Shown here: positions 21,533 to 34,939 of the stretch, in pieces
Layout: every line of letters begins with the position of its first letter
Position numbering within the stretch: position 1 is the stretch's first letter
Origin: Lates calcarifer
Lineage: Eukaryota; Chordata; Actinopteri; Centropomidae
Length of the DNA: 64,000 nt
Reading direction: 5' to 3'
Assembly (NCBI RefSeq): GCF_001640805.2
Contig: NC_066833.1
Location: 314,827 to 378,826 of the forward strand
Made by a program: the position numbers and the translations under genes
Notes under the pieces: generated by a model
What the model was told of the DNA's origin: nothing
Seen by the model: the letters and a program-made list of their open reading frames with translations, nothing else
Databases searched by the model: none

Positions 21533-24500
21533 AACTCCTAACTGAAGCTTCTGACCAAAAAATGTTAAACCTTTACAGGCTTGGAGACAATCTGCTGGTT
21601 GCTGTGACAACAGCTTGATTATTCAGAACCTCATTTCACAGATTTTTTTTAAAGGTCATTAAACACAGCACAGAGTTTAGATCTGTCCTCTGATTGGCTG
21701 TTAGCAGCAGTAACAGGTACAGGTCTAAACCTCCCTGTGGAGTTTTAACCTGCAGCAGCTGTGGAGCAGTTTTTTTTCTGTAAATCAGTCTGTTTTGTCT
21801 CTACGCAGGATGTCATTCAGATTCCTGCCACAGGTGGAGGTGACGCTCCAACATCTGCACCAACACAAAGTAAAAAATAATCCTCACATATTTCAGACAG
21901 ATGAACCTCATCAGACACGAGCTTCTTTTCTTCTTCTCTCTGCTTCAGCAGCAGAAACAGTCGTCCAGGTAACACAAGCTCTGACTTTAACAGGTTGAAC
22001 AGGTGAATATTTAAACTTCTCATCCTCCCTCCGTCACCCAGTCCCCCCCTCAGAATATTATATTTCACATCTGTTTCGTTAAAGACTTGATGAGTTTGTC
22101 TGCTGCTCAGCTTAATGAATCCAGGTGTTTAACTAACTTGGAACTGAATCCAAAATGGATCCAGATATTTGTCAGGGCAGGAACCTCCTCTGCTGCTGCC
22201 AGTCTGACTGAGTGCTCGACTGACAGCGCCGTCAGCAGCCAATCAGATGATGAACAAACGTGAGTCTTTTAGGTAGGACCTGAGACAGATGTCAGGTGAT
22301 CCACAGGGGACCAGGTCATGGTCTTTTAGAAGTTTTTATGATGTGCTGTCGACGGTTCCAGAGATCCTGCTCTCCATAGGACAGTCATAGTGTTGCACTC
22401 GGGTGTCCACGTAAAAAGTGACACAGATGAGGTGAAGTTTAATCCCCGGCTTCTCTCTCGCCTTCACGCCGCCGATCAGTCACAGCGTGAATGTCAGATC
22501 GTCCGTTTCAGAAAGTTCTAGAAATGGATGCACAGATCCACAGATCCACAGATCCACATGTATGTGGTCACCGTGCATTAGACCACAGAGGAGGTGGTGC
22601 AGAGATGATGAAGCAGGAACGTCTGCAGAACATCACAGCTCCTCTGATCCCCCTACTCCACCATATTAGCTCTGGTTCTTGAACCTGTTGTGTTCAGGAT
22701 TCTTGGAACCTTGGTTCTACCCGGAGAACCAGTCCAGGTCTCCTCCAGTTTAGATCAGAACCAGTGTGATCTGTGATCTGTCATTAATGGATCTCATTGA
22801 TTACCTGTGAGAGTTTGTTCTGTTATCACAGATATTTCTCACATCACTTCTCCGTCCTCTCTGTCCAACCTGTAGAATAGGACACGCCCACTAATGATGT
22901 CACTGTTCACACTTGAAAACCTGATGTTTTTTGGTTCCAGGGATCCAAGTTTTCGGGTTACGAACCAATTTATTTTTGATAAAATGGGTTCAAATTTAGG
23001 TGCATAAACCGAACATAACCTGTTCCCTATTGGTGGAGACTTTTATTTTTTCACACAGGCAGAAAGAGATTTTCTAACAACGCCAAACTCCGGGTGTGAC
23101 AGTTCCTGTTCCATTATTAAAGTTATGTATCAGTTTACAGAGTTATTTATTGTTTTGTGCTTGTATTTATATTCTGCTTTCAATTGTCAGTTTGAATGAC
23201 ACACTTCATTTCCCATGATCCTTCATTCTGAGCTGTGAGTCCGGCTCATGTGGAGATCAAAGGTCAATTGTGTGTTTGTAAAAGGTTCAATAAAGTTTTT
23301 ATAATGTGAGGTAGTTTTTTTTAAATCAGATTTTTGTTCAGATTGTTGCGATCTCCTGCAGGGGGCGCTAACAGCACTTTAACTCTCTGTTGCTTTTGTC
23401 TCATATTTGCAGCTTCCTGAAGGACGCCGTAGAACTTTGTCAGACATTTCTTGAATATTTGTTGGTCCAATCACAGAGTTCAAGATTCTCTTACCTGAAC
23501 CGCTGTCGGCGGGCGAAAGCTAGCAGATTTAACTTGATTTATAATACCAAAAACTGAAAGTGTTTGTCAGGAAACCCACACCAGGATCTGGTATTTTTGG
23601 CTGGACTACAACATCGTGGTCATAGAGATGTGAGTGTCTGTGATTGAGTGAGTGATGCAGTTACACCAGTGGTTGGCTGGCTTTTCTCATCGGCCTTCAC
23701 TCTGTCAAAATGATTTGGCGCCAAAAAGTTTTGTTTGTTTTTGTTCACCCGCTCCGATACTCTCTGCTCCAGTGTCAGGTGTTTGCAGAGTTCACGTGCC
23801 TGTCGTGAGAACGTATGCAGTTAAAGCGGAAACTCACTGTTCAAATTACTGCCAGTCATATCACTGCCAGCAGCTAATTTGTCTCTTTGCCTTTTGTATT
23901 TATAAAAAATGAACATGGTGCATCGCTGGCCCGGGATGCCAGAATAGTCAGGGATGAGCAGAAGGGAGAGTATTTTATAGGAACATAAATAAAACCTACT
24001 GAAGTAAGCAGAGGAGAACAGAGCGTGGGAACCCACAGGCAATGGATTCTGCTTCTACAGTGATCACTTCCTATCAGGTACAGAATCCAAGGCTTCCTAA
24101 CTTTAATGTTTATTTGACATGCTTCTATCACGATTTCTCACAGTTCTGTTTTCATAAAGGACACTATAGACCTGTTTGCAGGGATAACTTGTTACACGAG
24201 GGGAAGTTGATCAGGTGATCTGCAGCATTGTCTGCTCCGGCTGTCTCAGTGCTTGTGAAAAGCACTGACCACAGCGGTGTCACTGTAGGGTCAGTAATGT
24301 TTAATCCATCAAGTACTGCAATATGTCATTTAGTTTCTGCAGATTTAATGTGAATGGCTTTAAGTCGGCCCTGACACCATTCATTTTTGCTCAGGCTTTT
24401 CCTGCCAACATGTGACGCCTGGAGCTCTATACAGCTGCCATATTGGTCTGGGGGTACTTTACCTTCTGTAGGTAAAGTATTTTGTAAGTATATATTTTTT

Positions 24501-27020
24501 GTTGTACTGCAGGTAAAATGGCTTCTGTGATGTCATTTTGATTATAGATTTGGGAATAAATGCTATGAACGTTATGATTTCCCTTTGAAATGTTGTGGAG
24601 TGTAAGAATAAAGTAACTTTTTTGTACTCCATATAGATCAAAACACTTTGAATTAATTGAAATTGGTTGAGAAATGTAAACTTTATATGCTTTCTATTTA
24701 GACAAACTGCAGCTCTGACACTGAGCTATGATCTAGCAACCAGTGCTGTATCTATGTGTGTAGAGCTATAAGTTAATCATGCGATAGGATTTCATAGTTT
24801 TACACACAGTGTACAGTCCAGAGTGCACTGTTCTTGATCAATGCTGCGCTGGTCTTTTGTTCCTGTCAATTATTTACAGCCACAAATATAAAATATAAAG
24901 TTCAAAAGTACCAAAGTTATTGTTGTAGCAATGATTGCATCATGTGTTTAGAGGTGGAGGTTTCATCACATTAAAACAGAGTTTAACGAATGATTCGTCT
25001 AATGACCAGGTTGCATCATGTGTTTTTGCTGAAGCTTGTTAGCTGTTCACACCTCTGATTGCAGTCACGTCTCCATGAGACACTGAGGTCGGCAGGTGTG
25101 AACAGTCCACAGTCATCACCAACAGCTAATGGGCCACTCAGCACCCAGAGGAAAATATTTGTTGTGGAGATGCTCACAGCCACAACACAACAGTTGAAAC
25201 TCTGAGGTGTCATTTATACAGGGAATAACAAGTGGGGGAAAGTAACTAAGCAGATCCACAAGTTTCCAAACAAAACAAAACAAAGAAAAGAGAAAGTATA
25301 TGGCTAGACTATGAATGGGTGAGTGAAACTATGAAATCCGACTGCATGACCAGAGTGCTGAAAATAAAATAGACACAATGTATGTGGCTTTTACCTGTGA
25401 ACAGCTGCAGCAGTGTAGTCCAATGATAATTGTCCATGTCAGAGTATGTCCACTACAATTCTTGTTTCTGCCACTGACAGACTCAGATTGTTATTTTATG
25501 TATCTGACAACATTATGGATAGGATTCCTGTAAGTGTCAAAAACAACAGCGTACCTTGATGTGGACAACTGTCCATTTGTTTTAAATTGTAGGAGCTGTT
25601 CGACTACAGAAGCCACATTCATCATGTCTATTTTAGGTAATTCATGACAAAACCATTACTAAATAATAATTAGTTTAATTGACATGATAATCTAGGGTCA
25701 GTAAACAACCCAAAAACCACTGTTATTGTAGTAAAAAATCTGGTGTTTTCTCACAGCCTAGGCTTCACATTTTGAATGGTGACTTCCTGCCATGGGTTGA
25801 AACGTTTCAACAATGGCAGTGTTCTTTCGCAAAGTTCTTTCCTGTGGATGCCTCCTCCTCCTGTTGTTGTTTTTGTGTATCGATTTTGTCAGTTCTATAT
25901 TAACTTATATGGCCTTGACCCATGGTAATCTTTTGTCCAGTCTGCCTACTGTTTTATGTAATTTTTTCACCCAAAATGCTCAAATAGACACACATTCCCC
26001 AAAATTCACGCCAGCTGCCTCCAAGAGGGTTAAAGCAGTCCATAAGCACTATTGGACTTTTTGTTCTGTCGCAAGGTCAACGGATACTCACGATATAAGA
26101 CCCATCTGAAGACAAAAGTTCAAATCTCAAACTGTGCCAACCATCAGACCATCAATACGCTCCCACATCCTTGGTGGCAGTTTGAATTGGGGGTGGGGTG
26201 GCCAGGGTTCATCCTGGATAGAGTGGTCTCCTTAGTTTCTCTTGGGAAGCGGTAACTTCCTGCCATGATATGCTGTCCATTGGCAGTGCCTTATACTGTC
26301 AGTCCAGGATATTGCACTATTGCACCAGCGAGAAGTCTGGAATTTGATTATATATACCAAATTTGAAGCAGATCAGAGGAAGATTTTTGGCAAAATCTGA
26401 ATCTTGTGCTTTGGATTGACATAATGGCAAAAAATTAAAGGTGCACCAATCATCTTGACTTTCACTGGAGTGGATGCTCTTACCTTAAATCATTTTCAAA
26501 ATGTTGCCCTGTTCACTCTAAATACTCTGGGCACTACCACAAGGTATTTGAAGTGGACAACCTCTTAAAGCATTGAAACCTGCCATCCAATGGCAATACC
26601 CTGTGGTTAGGTAAAGGTAAGAGCAGTTGACAAGGACACTATCCAGTGGCAATATTCTGGATGGTTGGGGTCTTATCATTGTACAGGGCATCCAGTAGCA
26701 ATACCCAGGATGTCCCTGAGAACGAAGCCATCTGGTGGAGTTGCTGGAGGCGTTGCACAGCAGGTGCAATGCCAGAGACCTAGTACCCTGCCAGTTGAAA
26801 GATCGCAAGATCTAGTTTATTTAGGGCCTGGAAATTCGCTCTGAGTAATTCACTGCCATTCATAGGTATTTACATTGGATGGTTGATCAGTTATGGGGGA
26901 ACAGGATGTAGTGATAGTAAAAAGCTCCCATATAATGCTTACATTCTATGGACACAGTTTGAATAAAAAACATCAGTCTAGGCTGAACGGGGGATGGACA
27001 TGGAGAGAAAAAATGACTTA
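21533..27020. other. Spacer between the cep250-like gene and the TAAR cluster
   Basis: 21.5-23.3 kb may be extended 3' UTR, ending at the AATAAA at 23289. Beyond it I see no gene. A 98-codon ATG frame at 25813-26109 starts with a hydrophobic leader but has no conserved motif, no splice context and no family resemblance. The 26.1-26.8 kb part has phrases that look like degraded repeat sequence, unclassified. A short ACAGAT(C)CACAGAT repeat lies near 22530-22560. Confidence 0.5.
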
Positions 27021-27166
27021 GTCTTAGACAGTGTGGGGTGGTAGGATGACACATGACAGGAACTTGGTGAATTAAGACTTTGATTTGTAGAGAGAGGAGA
27101 TAAGAGCTGTACACAGACAGAGCTGTGGTCATACAGCTGTCAGAGCTCAGCAGCTTCTCCTCTCTG

Positions 27167-28518
27167 ATGATGGAAGAAGATGAACTCTGCTTCCCACAGC
27201 TCCTCAACACCTCCTGTAGGAGGCCGAAGCCTCCTCACTCTGGGGCAGTGCTCCTTTATACCTTGTTGTTCTTCATCTCTGTGCTCACTGCTGCTCTAAA
27301 CCTGCTGGTCATTATCTCCATCTCCCACTACAGGTAGATAGAAACCTCTCAACTGGCTTAGATTTTACTGTTACACTGTCCTGAAAATATTTTGGAAAAA
27401 TGCTAATTTCGGGACCATGTGTCGTATGTGAGCTTTTGTGAAGATGTGAAAAACAGTTCCTTTAAATGTAGAAAAGAGTTTTTGAGTACTTCAGGATGTC
27501 AGTATTTCTCTGTTTTTTCTACACATCCACAGATGTCGGTTCTTCCAGCAGAGATTTTACAGAAGTTCACATAAAACTCTCAGTCTTATGAACCTGATCT
27601 GAGTCCATAGCAGTGACTTCAGCCTCCCTGTTACTCTGATATTCTGTGGTTTTGAGTTTTTCTTCTTCTCTTCTTGATAATATTGTTGATGTGTTGTGGT
27701 TTCAGGCAGCTCCACTCCCCCACCAACCTCATCCTCCTCTCTCTGGCGGTCTCAGACTTCTTCGTGGGCCTCTTGCTGATCCCAGCTGAGACCCTTAAGA
27801 CAGGGACCTGCTGGGTCCTGGGTGACCACATGTGTGCTCTGTATTTTCTCCTACCTTTCATCCTTATTACTGCCTCTGTGGTAAACATGGTGCTCATATC
27901 AGTTGACCGTTATGTGGCTATTTGTGACCCCATGCATTACTCCACCAGGATCACTGATAAAGTCATTAACGTTTCTGTTTGTCTGTGTTGGATATTTTCT
28001 GTTATCTACAGTATTTTTCTTCTATTTAATCACCTGAAACAACCAGGCCGGTATAATTCCTGCTATGGAGAGTGTCTGGTTAACTTTGCAGGAGATGTGG
28101 ACCTCGTTGTTGCCTTCATCATTCCTATTACAGTCATTGTAGCTCTGTATATGAGAGTGTTTGTGGTGGCAGTGTCTCAGACTCGTGCCATGCGCTCTCA
28201 TGTTAAAACCGTCACAGTCCAGTAATACAGTGACTCTGATGACGAAAGAAGTCTGAGCTGAAAGCAGCCAGGACTCTTGGTGTTGTTGTAGCTGTGTTTC
28301 TGATTTGCTACTCTCCATACTATTGTCTCACACTCACAGGCGGCAGCATCTTGGTTGGTTCTCCAATTGAGGCCTTTATGAGCTTTCTGCTGTATTTTAA
28401 CTCCTGTCTGAACCCTGTCATCTACGCCTTCTTCTACCCCTGGTTTAGAAAAGCTGTAAAACACATTGTCACTCTTCAGATTCTGCAGCCTGGCTCCTGT
28501 GATGCAAACGTACTGTAG
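27167..28518 (+). pseudogene. TAAR locus 1, frameshifted in the third intracellular loop
   Basis: Exon 1 is 27167-27333 (MMEEDELCFPQLLNTSC, then TM1). Intron 27334-27705 is GT-AG, and exon 2 is 27706-28518. TM1-TM5 read normally: SDFF in TM2, P at 3.32, DRY, D at 5.42 followed by P5.50. In ICL3 an extra T at 28223 creates TAA (28223-28225), and a second extra base follows near 28245. Exon 2 is thus 813 bases against 811 in locus 2. After both, TM6, TM7 and the tail read on in another frame to the shared stop. Either a recent pseudogene or two sequencing errors; all other receptor features are intact. Confidence 0.85.
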
Positions 28519-29269
28519 AGACACTGTGCTGGATTTTCTTTTTGATAATTAAACTTGAACTGACACCAACAACCGTAATATGCATTTGTCAAGAGAAAAT
28601 CAAAATCTATATAGTCAAGTCAAACACTTGAGTATCCATAGTGACACATACTCTGAGTGCTGATAGAGAACATTACATGTTTACATACAGGAGAAATTAT
28701 TTGGTGTTCATGTGTGAGATATTTAACCCACATGTTGTTGCAACTGAATCGTGACTTCAAGAGTTGCAGTGCTATGTAACTGGTAACCTGGTTAATACCA
28801 TGTTTGAATACGTTAAGAACATGCTCAGGGGGAACAAGTGTGTAGAATTTTTAATCTGTGCCTCAAGGTCCATGAGATATTAACCAAATAGATTCATTTG
28901 GTGTTAGATGACAGCTTTATAAAGGGCACTCTCTGTAGTATCCCCCCATTATGTTTCCAAGTGGTATTAATGTTAGTGTAAATGTAGAATACTTGTAGAT
29001 AGGCCTAAATGTTGGTTGCACAATGTAATGACAGAACAAACAAAGAGAGCAACGTGATTAAAACTGGTAAAAAAAAAAAAACTTTAAACAAAAAACAACA
29101 CTGAATAAAAATCAGATATCTGATGACTAAAATCCTTAATCAGCTTAAAATATATAAAGTCCACCAAGATCTAAAAAGTGTACCTCAAAAATGACCAAAT
29201 GAAATAGACCGTTACCATGCCAATTTACTTGGTACATCACATTAAATAAGGGACATGTACTCACACCCC

Positions 29270-31480
29270 TACAGAGCAGACCACTGAACCTGGATCAAAC
29301 CTCCAGAGCTCTAGTGCATCATAGACTCTGCAGAAAGGGGTTGTCACGTCCGAGCAGTAAAACTCGAACAATTCTGTGCAGCAATGACCAACCAGCTGTA
29401 GCACAGATATCACTCACAGAAACTCCTTTAAACAATACCCATTACATCGCCATGCACCTGGTCAATTGTGCCCTCACACCCTGCTGCCCCCCCACACCCC
29501 CCCAATCTAATGAGAAAGTCACTGATCAACAACTGATCACATAAACGCACACTCTGAGTGTGTGGTCTACATAGGTGTGGAGTGGACACACAGGACATGA
29601 AATCCAACCTCCTCTAAAGCTCCAAAGCCACAGAGCTAGCAGCAGGGATAACTCTTGGCAATTACATTGCATTTGGACATAATGTAACCCTGGAGCCACC
29701 CAAAGTAAACTGGGCACAGCATGAGGGATGTATAGGCAAAACATAAAGGTCATCGACAACAATCCCATATTTGAGCCACCACCAGTGGATGCAGCCTCCA
29801 CTCCCTCACAACTGGACCCCCGTAGAGAGATGATCCATCCTCAGGTTCAGGCGGCTCAGAACATGGGTGGCTCTGACCGACAGAAAATGAACACTGCACC
29901 ACAGCAACAAGAGAGCAAGACAGTTTTAACAGGGGAAGTGAGCAGGTCCCTCTCTGCCTGTTTATGTTGTATTGTCTGTCCTGATCAGAACATGCTGGCA
30001 AGTTAAAACCAGACTACAGTGCTCAAGAGCTAAGAAAACCACAAGCAGCTCCAGGTGGTTGATGTAAAGCTGGTGGTGTACCAATGGCCAGACCCCTTTC
30101 ACTACAGTGCCATTGCACATAACTCCTTGATAGAGGCTTTTTTAGATAGCACTTTGTGAAAAGACACCCTCCTCATTGGGTAGCCCTGATGTAGGAAACC
30201 AGGTTTCCTTCAAGGGAGAAGAGCTGACATGCAAGAAGGCGTGTTGGTGAGACCGAGTCCAGCATTGAAAGGCTCCTATCTCCTATCCCTTTTCTTGGAG
30301 GGGGGCCAACACTGAGCGACAGGCTGAACGGCAGCACCAGGTATTCATAGGTTGTGCCTTTGAATGCTAACCCTAAGGAATTGTTTGTGGTCCAGGTACA
30401 GTTCTATAGTATCTGTTTAACAAATGCAGGCCCACAATGGGACAAAGTCTGCCCCCTTTCTTTGGGACAACAACAAAATGCCTATATCTCCAACGTGGGA
30501 ATGTCTCATGTTGCTTACTTGGTCAGCACTGTGTTTATTTTCTCCCTCATTACTGCTGCCGCCACCTCATACTGTGTACTTGACTTAACAACTCAGAGGA
30601 AACAAAATAGTCTGGGTTGGACCTGCGACCAGAAACCCAGATCTGAGATTTTGTCTTCTCATTGAGAGAGCCCGTATTCCAAACCGTGTGGCACAGAGTG
30701 TGACTTGCTGCTGGTACTGCAGGCTTGTGTGAGCTCACAGAGGACTTGTGTTTTGCATCTGGTCTTGTGAAAATCCTGCACAGAGCCTCCATCTGCTTCT
30801 TCCTCAACTCTTAACTTTGCCTGAATGGCCTCGAGAGATTGGCCAAACAAACTCTCTGCGGACACTGGCTCAGTTCTGGCCCTGTCCAGAACATCAGAGA
30901 GTCAACCACAGGTGTCTCTGTGCCAGCACCATAGATGCCAGACCTCTGCCCAGGGAGAGCGCTGTGCATTGGGACACACAAAATCCAAGGCAACTCTAAC
31001 CTTGTTGAGAAGGGGTGCCATCGGACTCAGGGGTCACCTGTGTTCCCAGCTTCATCAAACACATCACCTGGTATGTCTGGAGCATGGTGGCGGAGCTCAG
31101 CGTACAAGTAGCGCCAGCCTGTGCTTGGTTTTGTCAAGCTGAGAAGCGAAGAACCTGCGGTGCCTTGAGGGGAGTTTTGTGGGCTGCCCAGACCATACTT
31201 TTGAGATGTAGCCAGAAAAGCCACCAGGTGAGTGGTTAGCTCAGGCTGTGGCTATAGCACTTTCAACAGGCTCAAGATCAAATTTGGCTAACCTGTCAAC
31301 ATACCTCTTGTGATCAGCCCAGTTGCTAGTGGGGACTTTAACCAAAAACTCCTTTCCATCATACTTAGATGAATCAGGGTCCCTTTCTCCACAAATGTTA
31401 CCTACCTTGCCAGTGTTGAATACTGGAGCAGGTAACAACAACACACACACACACACACACACAAGGCAGCACAGGCTAAC
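29270..31480 (-). mobile_element. DIRS-like tyrosine-recombinase retroelement, fragment A
   Basis: Read on the minus strand, 29480-29280 gives a tyrosine-recombinase C-terminus (GVSVSDICATAGWSLLHRIV, with frame breaks after it). 30001-29750 resembles the reverse-transcriptase end seen again in fragment B. 31225-30810 carries gag-like peptide that recurs at 60.6-61.2 kb. Stops and frameshifts are frequent, so it is dead. A (CA)n run lies at 31440-31463. It fills most of the spacer between TAAR loci 1 and 2. Confidence 0.6.
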
Positions 31481-32020
31481 ACCAACAGGGGCGATTAAGT
31501 TTATTTCAAGATAGCAGTAGCCTGAAGAAATGGAGCTAATGAGCAGCAGCTAGCTAGCCTAACACAACTGAGAAGTTTTTAGTGAGGTGAAAAGTTTAAG
31601 AACTGATGGATGTATATATGTGCCGATGGGGCAAACATACACCGTCGCTCGTCCTTAAAGGCATCAATAGAGATGTCTTCAGGCAGGACAAATGTGGGCG
31701 TCCTGAGTGAATCAACAGAAAGGGAACTTTCAGGGCATTCTGGACACTACAGTGAGTTGCTATCAGAAAGTGACAAGACAGGCCAGGGCTCGTTAGCATG
31801 CTAACTTCAGTAGAAAAAAGAGTGATAGACATAGAAGCAGAGAAAAAGATGACATAGCCATCATCATGACAGGAACAAAGTTTGACGAATTAAGAGTTTG
31901 ATTCATGGAGCGAGGGAGGAGGGGGGGTTGTGTCAGGAGAGGAGGGAGAGGAGATAAGAGCTGTACACAGACAGAGCTGTGGTCATACAGCTGTCAGAGC
32001 TCAGCAGCTTCTCCTCTCTG

Positions 32021-33348
32021 ATGATGGAAGAAGATGAACTCTGCTTCCCACAGCTCCTCAACACCTCCTGCAAGAAGCCAAAGCCTCCTCACTCTGGGGC
32101 AGTGCTCCTTTATACCTTGTTGTTCTTCATATCTGTGCTCACTGCTGCTCTAAACCTGCTGGTCATTATCTCCATCTCCCACTACAGGTAGATAGAAACC
32201 TCTCAACTGGCTTAGATTTACTGTTACACTGTCCTGAAGATGTTGTGAAAGATGTCAGTGAATTTCAGAGCTTGTGCTGTATTTGAGCTTTTGTAGACTT
32301 GTGAAAAACGTTGTTGTAGTTGAGGATGTCAGATTTTCTCTCTGTTTTTTCTACATATCCACAGATGTCGGTTCTTCCAGCAGAGATTTTACAGAGGCCG
32401 ACATAAAACTCTCAGTCTTATGAACCTGATCAGAGTCCATAGCAGTGACTTCAGCCTCCCTCTTACTCTGATATTCTGTGGTTTTGAGTTTTTCTTCTTC
32501 TCTTCTTGATAATATTGTTGATGTGTTGTGGTTTCAGGCAGCTCCACTCCCCCACCAACCTCCTCCTCCTCTCTCTGGCGGTCTCAGACTTCTTCGTGGG
32601 CCTCTTGCTAATCCCAATTGAGACCCTTAAAACAGGGACCTGCTGGGTCCTTGGTGACCTCCTGTGTGCTCTGTATTTTCTTATACCTTACATCCTTATC
32701 TCTGCCTCTGTGGGAAGCATGGTGCTCATATCAGTCGACCGTTATGTGGCTATTTGTGACCCCATGCATTACTCCACCAGGATCACTGATAAAGTTGTTA
32801 CTATCAGTGTTTGTCTGTGTTGGATCTGTTCTGTTTTCTACGGCATTTTCATTTTATTTAATCACCTGAAACAACCAGGCCGGTATAATTCCTGCTATGG
32901 AGAGTGTCTGGTTAACATTGCAGGAGATGTGGACCTCGTTGTTGCCTTCATCATTCCTATTACAGTCATTGTAGCTCTGTATATGAGAGTGTTTGTGGTG
33001 GCAGTGTCTCAGGCTCGTGCCATGCGCTCTCATGTTAGAACCGTCACAGTCCAGAATACAGTGACTCTGACGACAAAGAAGTCTGAGCTGAAAGCAGCCA
33101 GGACTCTTGGTGTTGTTGTAGTTGTGTTTCTGATTTGCTACTCTCCATACTATTATCTTTCTCTCACAGGCGGCAGCATCTTGGTTGGTTCTTCAACTGA
33201 GACTTTTATGAGCTTTCTGATGTATTTTAACTCCTGTCTGAACCCTGTCATCTACGCCTTCTTCTACCCCTGGTTTAGAAAAGCTGTAAAACACATTGTC
33301 ACTCTTCAGATTCTGCAGCCTGGCTCCTGTGATGCAAACGTACTGTAG
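32021..33348 (+). CDS. TAAR locus 2, intact non-classical trace amine-associated receptor (325 aa)
   Basis: A Gs/Golf-coupled rhodopsin-like receptor; fish TAARs are mostly olfactory amine receptors. Exon 1 is 32021-32187, intron 32188-32537, exon 2 32538-33348. ATGATG at 32021 gives MMEEDEL; the second Met could be used instead. Residues: glycosylation site N14-T-S; TM1 about 28-53; D73 (2.50) in SLAVSDFF; C99 (3.25); P106 at 3.32 where amine receptors have Asp; D123-R124-Y125; ECL2 cysteines C175 and C179; D188 (5.42) and P196 (5.50); CYSPYY in TM6 (Tyr at the 6.48 switch position). TM7 matches the TAAR fingerprint exactly (NSCLNPVIYAFFYPWF). The tail ends PGSCDANVL. Automated pipelines would probably call it TAAR13c-like. 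The missing D3.32 with D5.42 retained places it among non-classical TAARs; the ligand is unknown. Confidence 0.95.
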
Positions 33349-33639
33349 AGACACTGTGCTGGGATTTTCTTTTTGATAATTGAACTTTACTGGATAGTAA
33401 GATGACAAAATGTGCATTTTGAGGAGAAATGGTGGTTTTACAGCAACGTTAAACATTCACAGTGGCACATACTCTGAGTACTGATTGACTGAGCATGTTA
33501 TGTGCTTACATACAGGAGCAACTGTTTGATGTATGAACATACAATTTGTTGCAACTGAATAATGAGTTTAAGTAAGTAATATGCTAAGCTCATGCTCAGG
33601 GGGGCGAATGTCATTAACTAAATAAATGGATGTGGGGGT

Positions 33640-33925
33640 AAATGGACTTGTACTTACATAGCACTTTTCTAGTCGTATCGACCACTCAAAGCGCTTTACA
33701 CTACGTGTCACATTCACCCATTCACACACACATTCATACTCTACAAAGCGCTCTAACACATGCACACCCATTCACACACTGATGATACAAACATCAGGGG
33801 CAATGTGGTGTTCAGTGTCTTGCCCAAGGATTCTTCGGCACGGACTGGAGAAGCCTGGGATTGAACCACTGACCTTCCGATTAGTGGGCGACCCGCTCTA
33901 CTTCCTGAGCCACAGCCGTCCAAAT
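33640..33925. repeat. Dispersed fish repeat (TCAAAGCGCTTTACACTAC type)
   Basis: The segment has the familiar teleost interspersed repeat wording: ACTCAAAGCGCTTTACACTA, CATTCACCCATTCACAC, then GTGTCTTGCCCAAGGATTC and GAGCCACAGCC. It has no coding capacity and its class was not determined from sequence alone. Confidence 0.6.
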
Positions 33926-34429
33926 AACAGCTTTATAACTGGCCACATGGTTGTCCTCTTGGGAGCATATTTTACTACATTGGGGAGATATGTATGTACC
34001 ACACATGATTTCTCCAGCATTTTAGTACTTGAGATATCAATGCCCACTTCTAAAGACACAGTCAGTGATGAAAGTGGAAACAGATGACCCCCCCCCAACT
34101 TCCAACCAAGATACAAATGTGAGAATCCCAGTTTGAACCAGAAACCCTCACCCTCAGTGCTGTGATAAGAGCAGAGTAAAACACCTGGTTGTTCTTATAA
34201 GTAGGCAGGTTTTGTTACTTACTGATCTAGTAGAAATAATGACAACTGACTGTTGGTTTGAACTCTCTCAAGTCTCTCCATGGACAGACTGGCCATAAGG
34301 ACAGGACAAATCCCGGTAGGACGGTGGACCATAAAAAAATCTATAAAGTACTGGGGGAAAAGTCCAAAGCTGAATATCTGTCGTAGTCCGACCATTATTA
34401 TCTCCATCCACTGGCACCACAATCAACAG

Positions 34430-34830
34430 CCAGTTGGCACCAGTCTTGTCAGCAGTCTGTCCAACTCCAGCACCCTGTCTCCTATTGATGGTCGTGCTGA
34501 CACTAGGTGATCTTCAATCGGCAGTCTGATAGATCCTTGCTCCTCATTGCCAATTCTCCAGATTGCCAGTCAGTTGTTCGGTCAACTCTAGTACCTCTTC
34601 ACCTGTTTACAGCTTGGCCGATCCCTGCTCCTTGTGTCCTGTCGGCAGGCCGCCCAGCACAATCTGATCTCCTGTCGACAGACCATCCGGCATCCTCATC
34701 AGATCTACTGTCAGTGGACCAGCCCATTCCCTTCTTCCTGTCGGCAGCCCAGCTGACACCAGTCCTGTTAGTGATCCATCTGACTCCAGCACCCTGCCTC
34801 CTGTCATCGGTGGGCTGACACCAATTGATC
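34430..34830. repeat. Degenerate minisatellite (about 50-60 bp units)
   Basis: Imperfect repeats centre on CTCCTGTCGGCAGnCC and TGACACCAGTCCTGT, with units diverged by many substitutions. The same family recurs at about 35400-35730 in this orientation and at 45845-45960 and 47795-48010 in the opposite orientation. The origin is unknown; it may be an internal repeat of an unrecognised element. Confidence 0.55.
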
Positions 34831-34850
34831 TCCAGTGTTATGGCAGCCTC

Positions 34851-34855
<5 letters not shown>

Positions 34856-34898
<43 letters not shown>

Positions 34899-34903
34899 TG
34901 TGT
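34856..34903. repeat. (GT)n microsatellite
   Basis: A near-perfect GT dinucleotide run of nearly 50 bases with one TATG interruption near 34892. Confidence 0.95.
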
Positions 34904-34939
34904 TTGTTTTGCTTTGCTGCAGGGGCGCGACAGTTGTGC

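Noticed and set aside
21795..21998. Possible extra 3' coding exon after the cep250-like stop (acceptor near 21808)
   Set aside because: The exon ending at 21517 already closes with the family's C-terminus and a stop, and no donor leads into this piece.
25813..26109. 98-codon ATG frame with a signal-peptide-like start
   Set aside because: No conserved motif or splice context, the sequence after the leader is not protein-like, and the region looks like degraded repeat.
27125..27166. Upstream extension of TAAR exon 1 (VIQLSELSSFSSL) as part of the protein
   Set aside because: It begins at GTG, not ATG. The bases are a conserved 5' UTR and the first ATG is at 27167. The same holds for the other loci.
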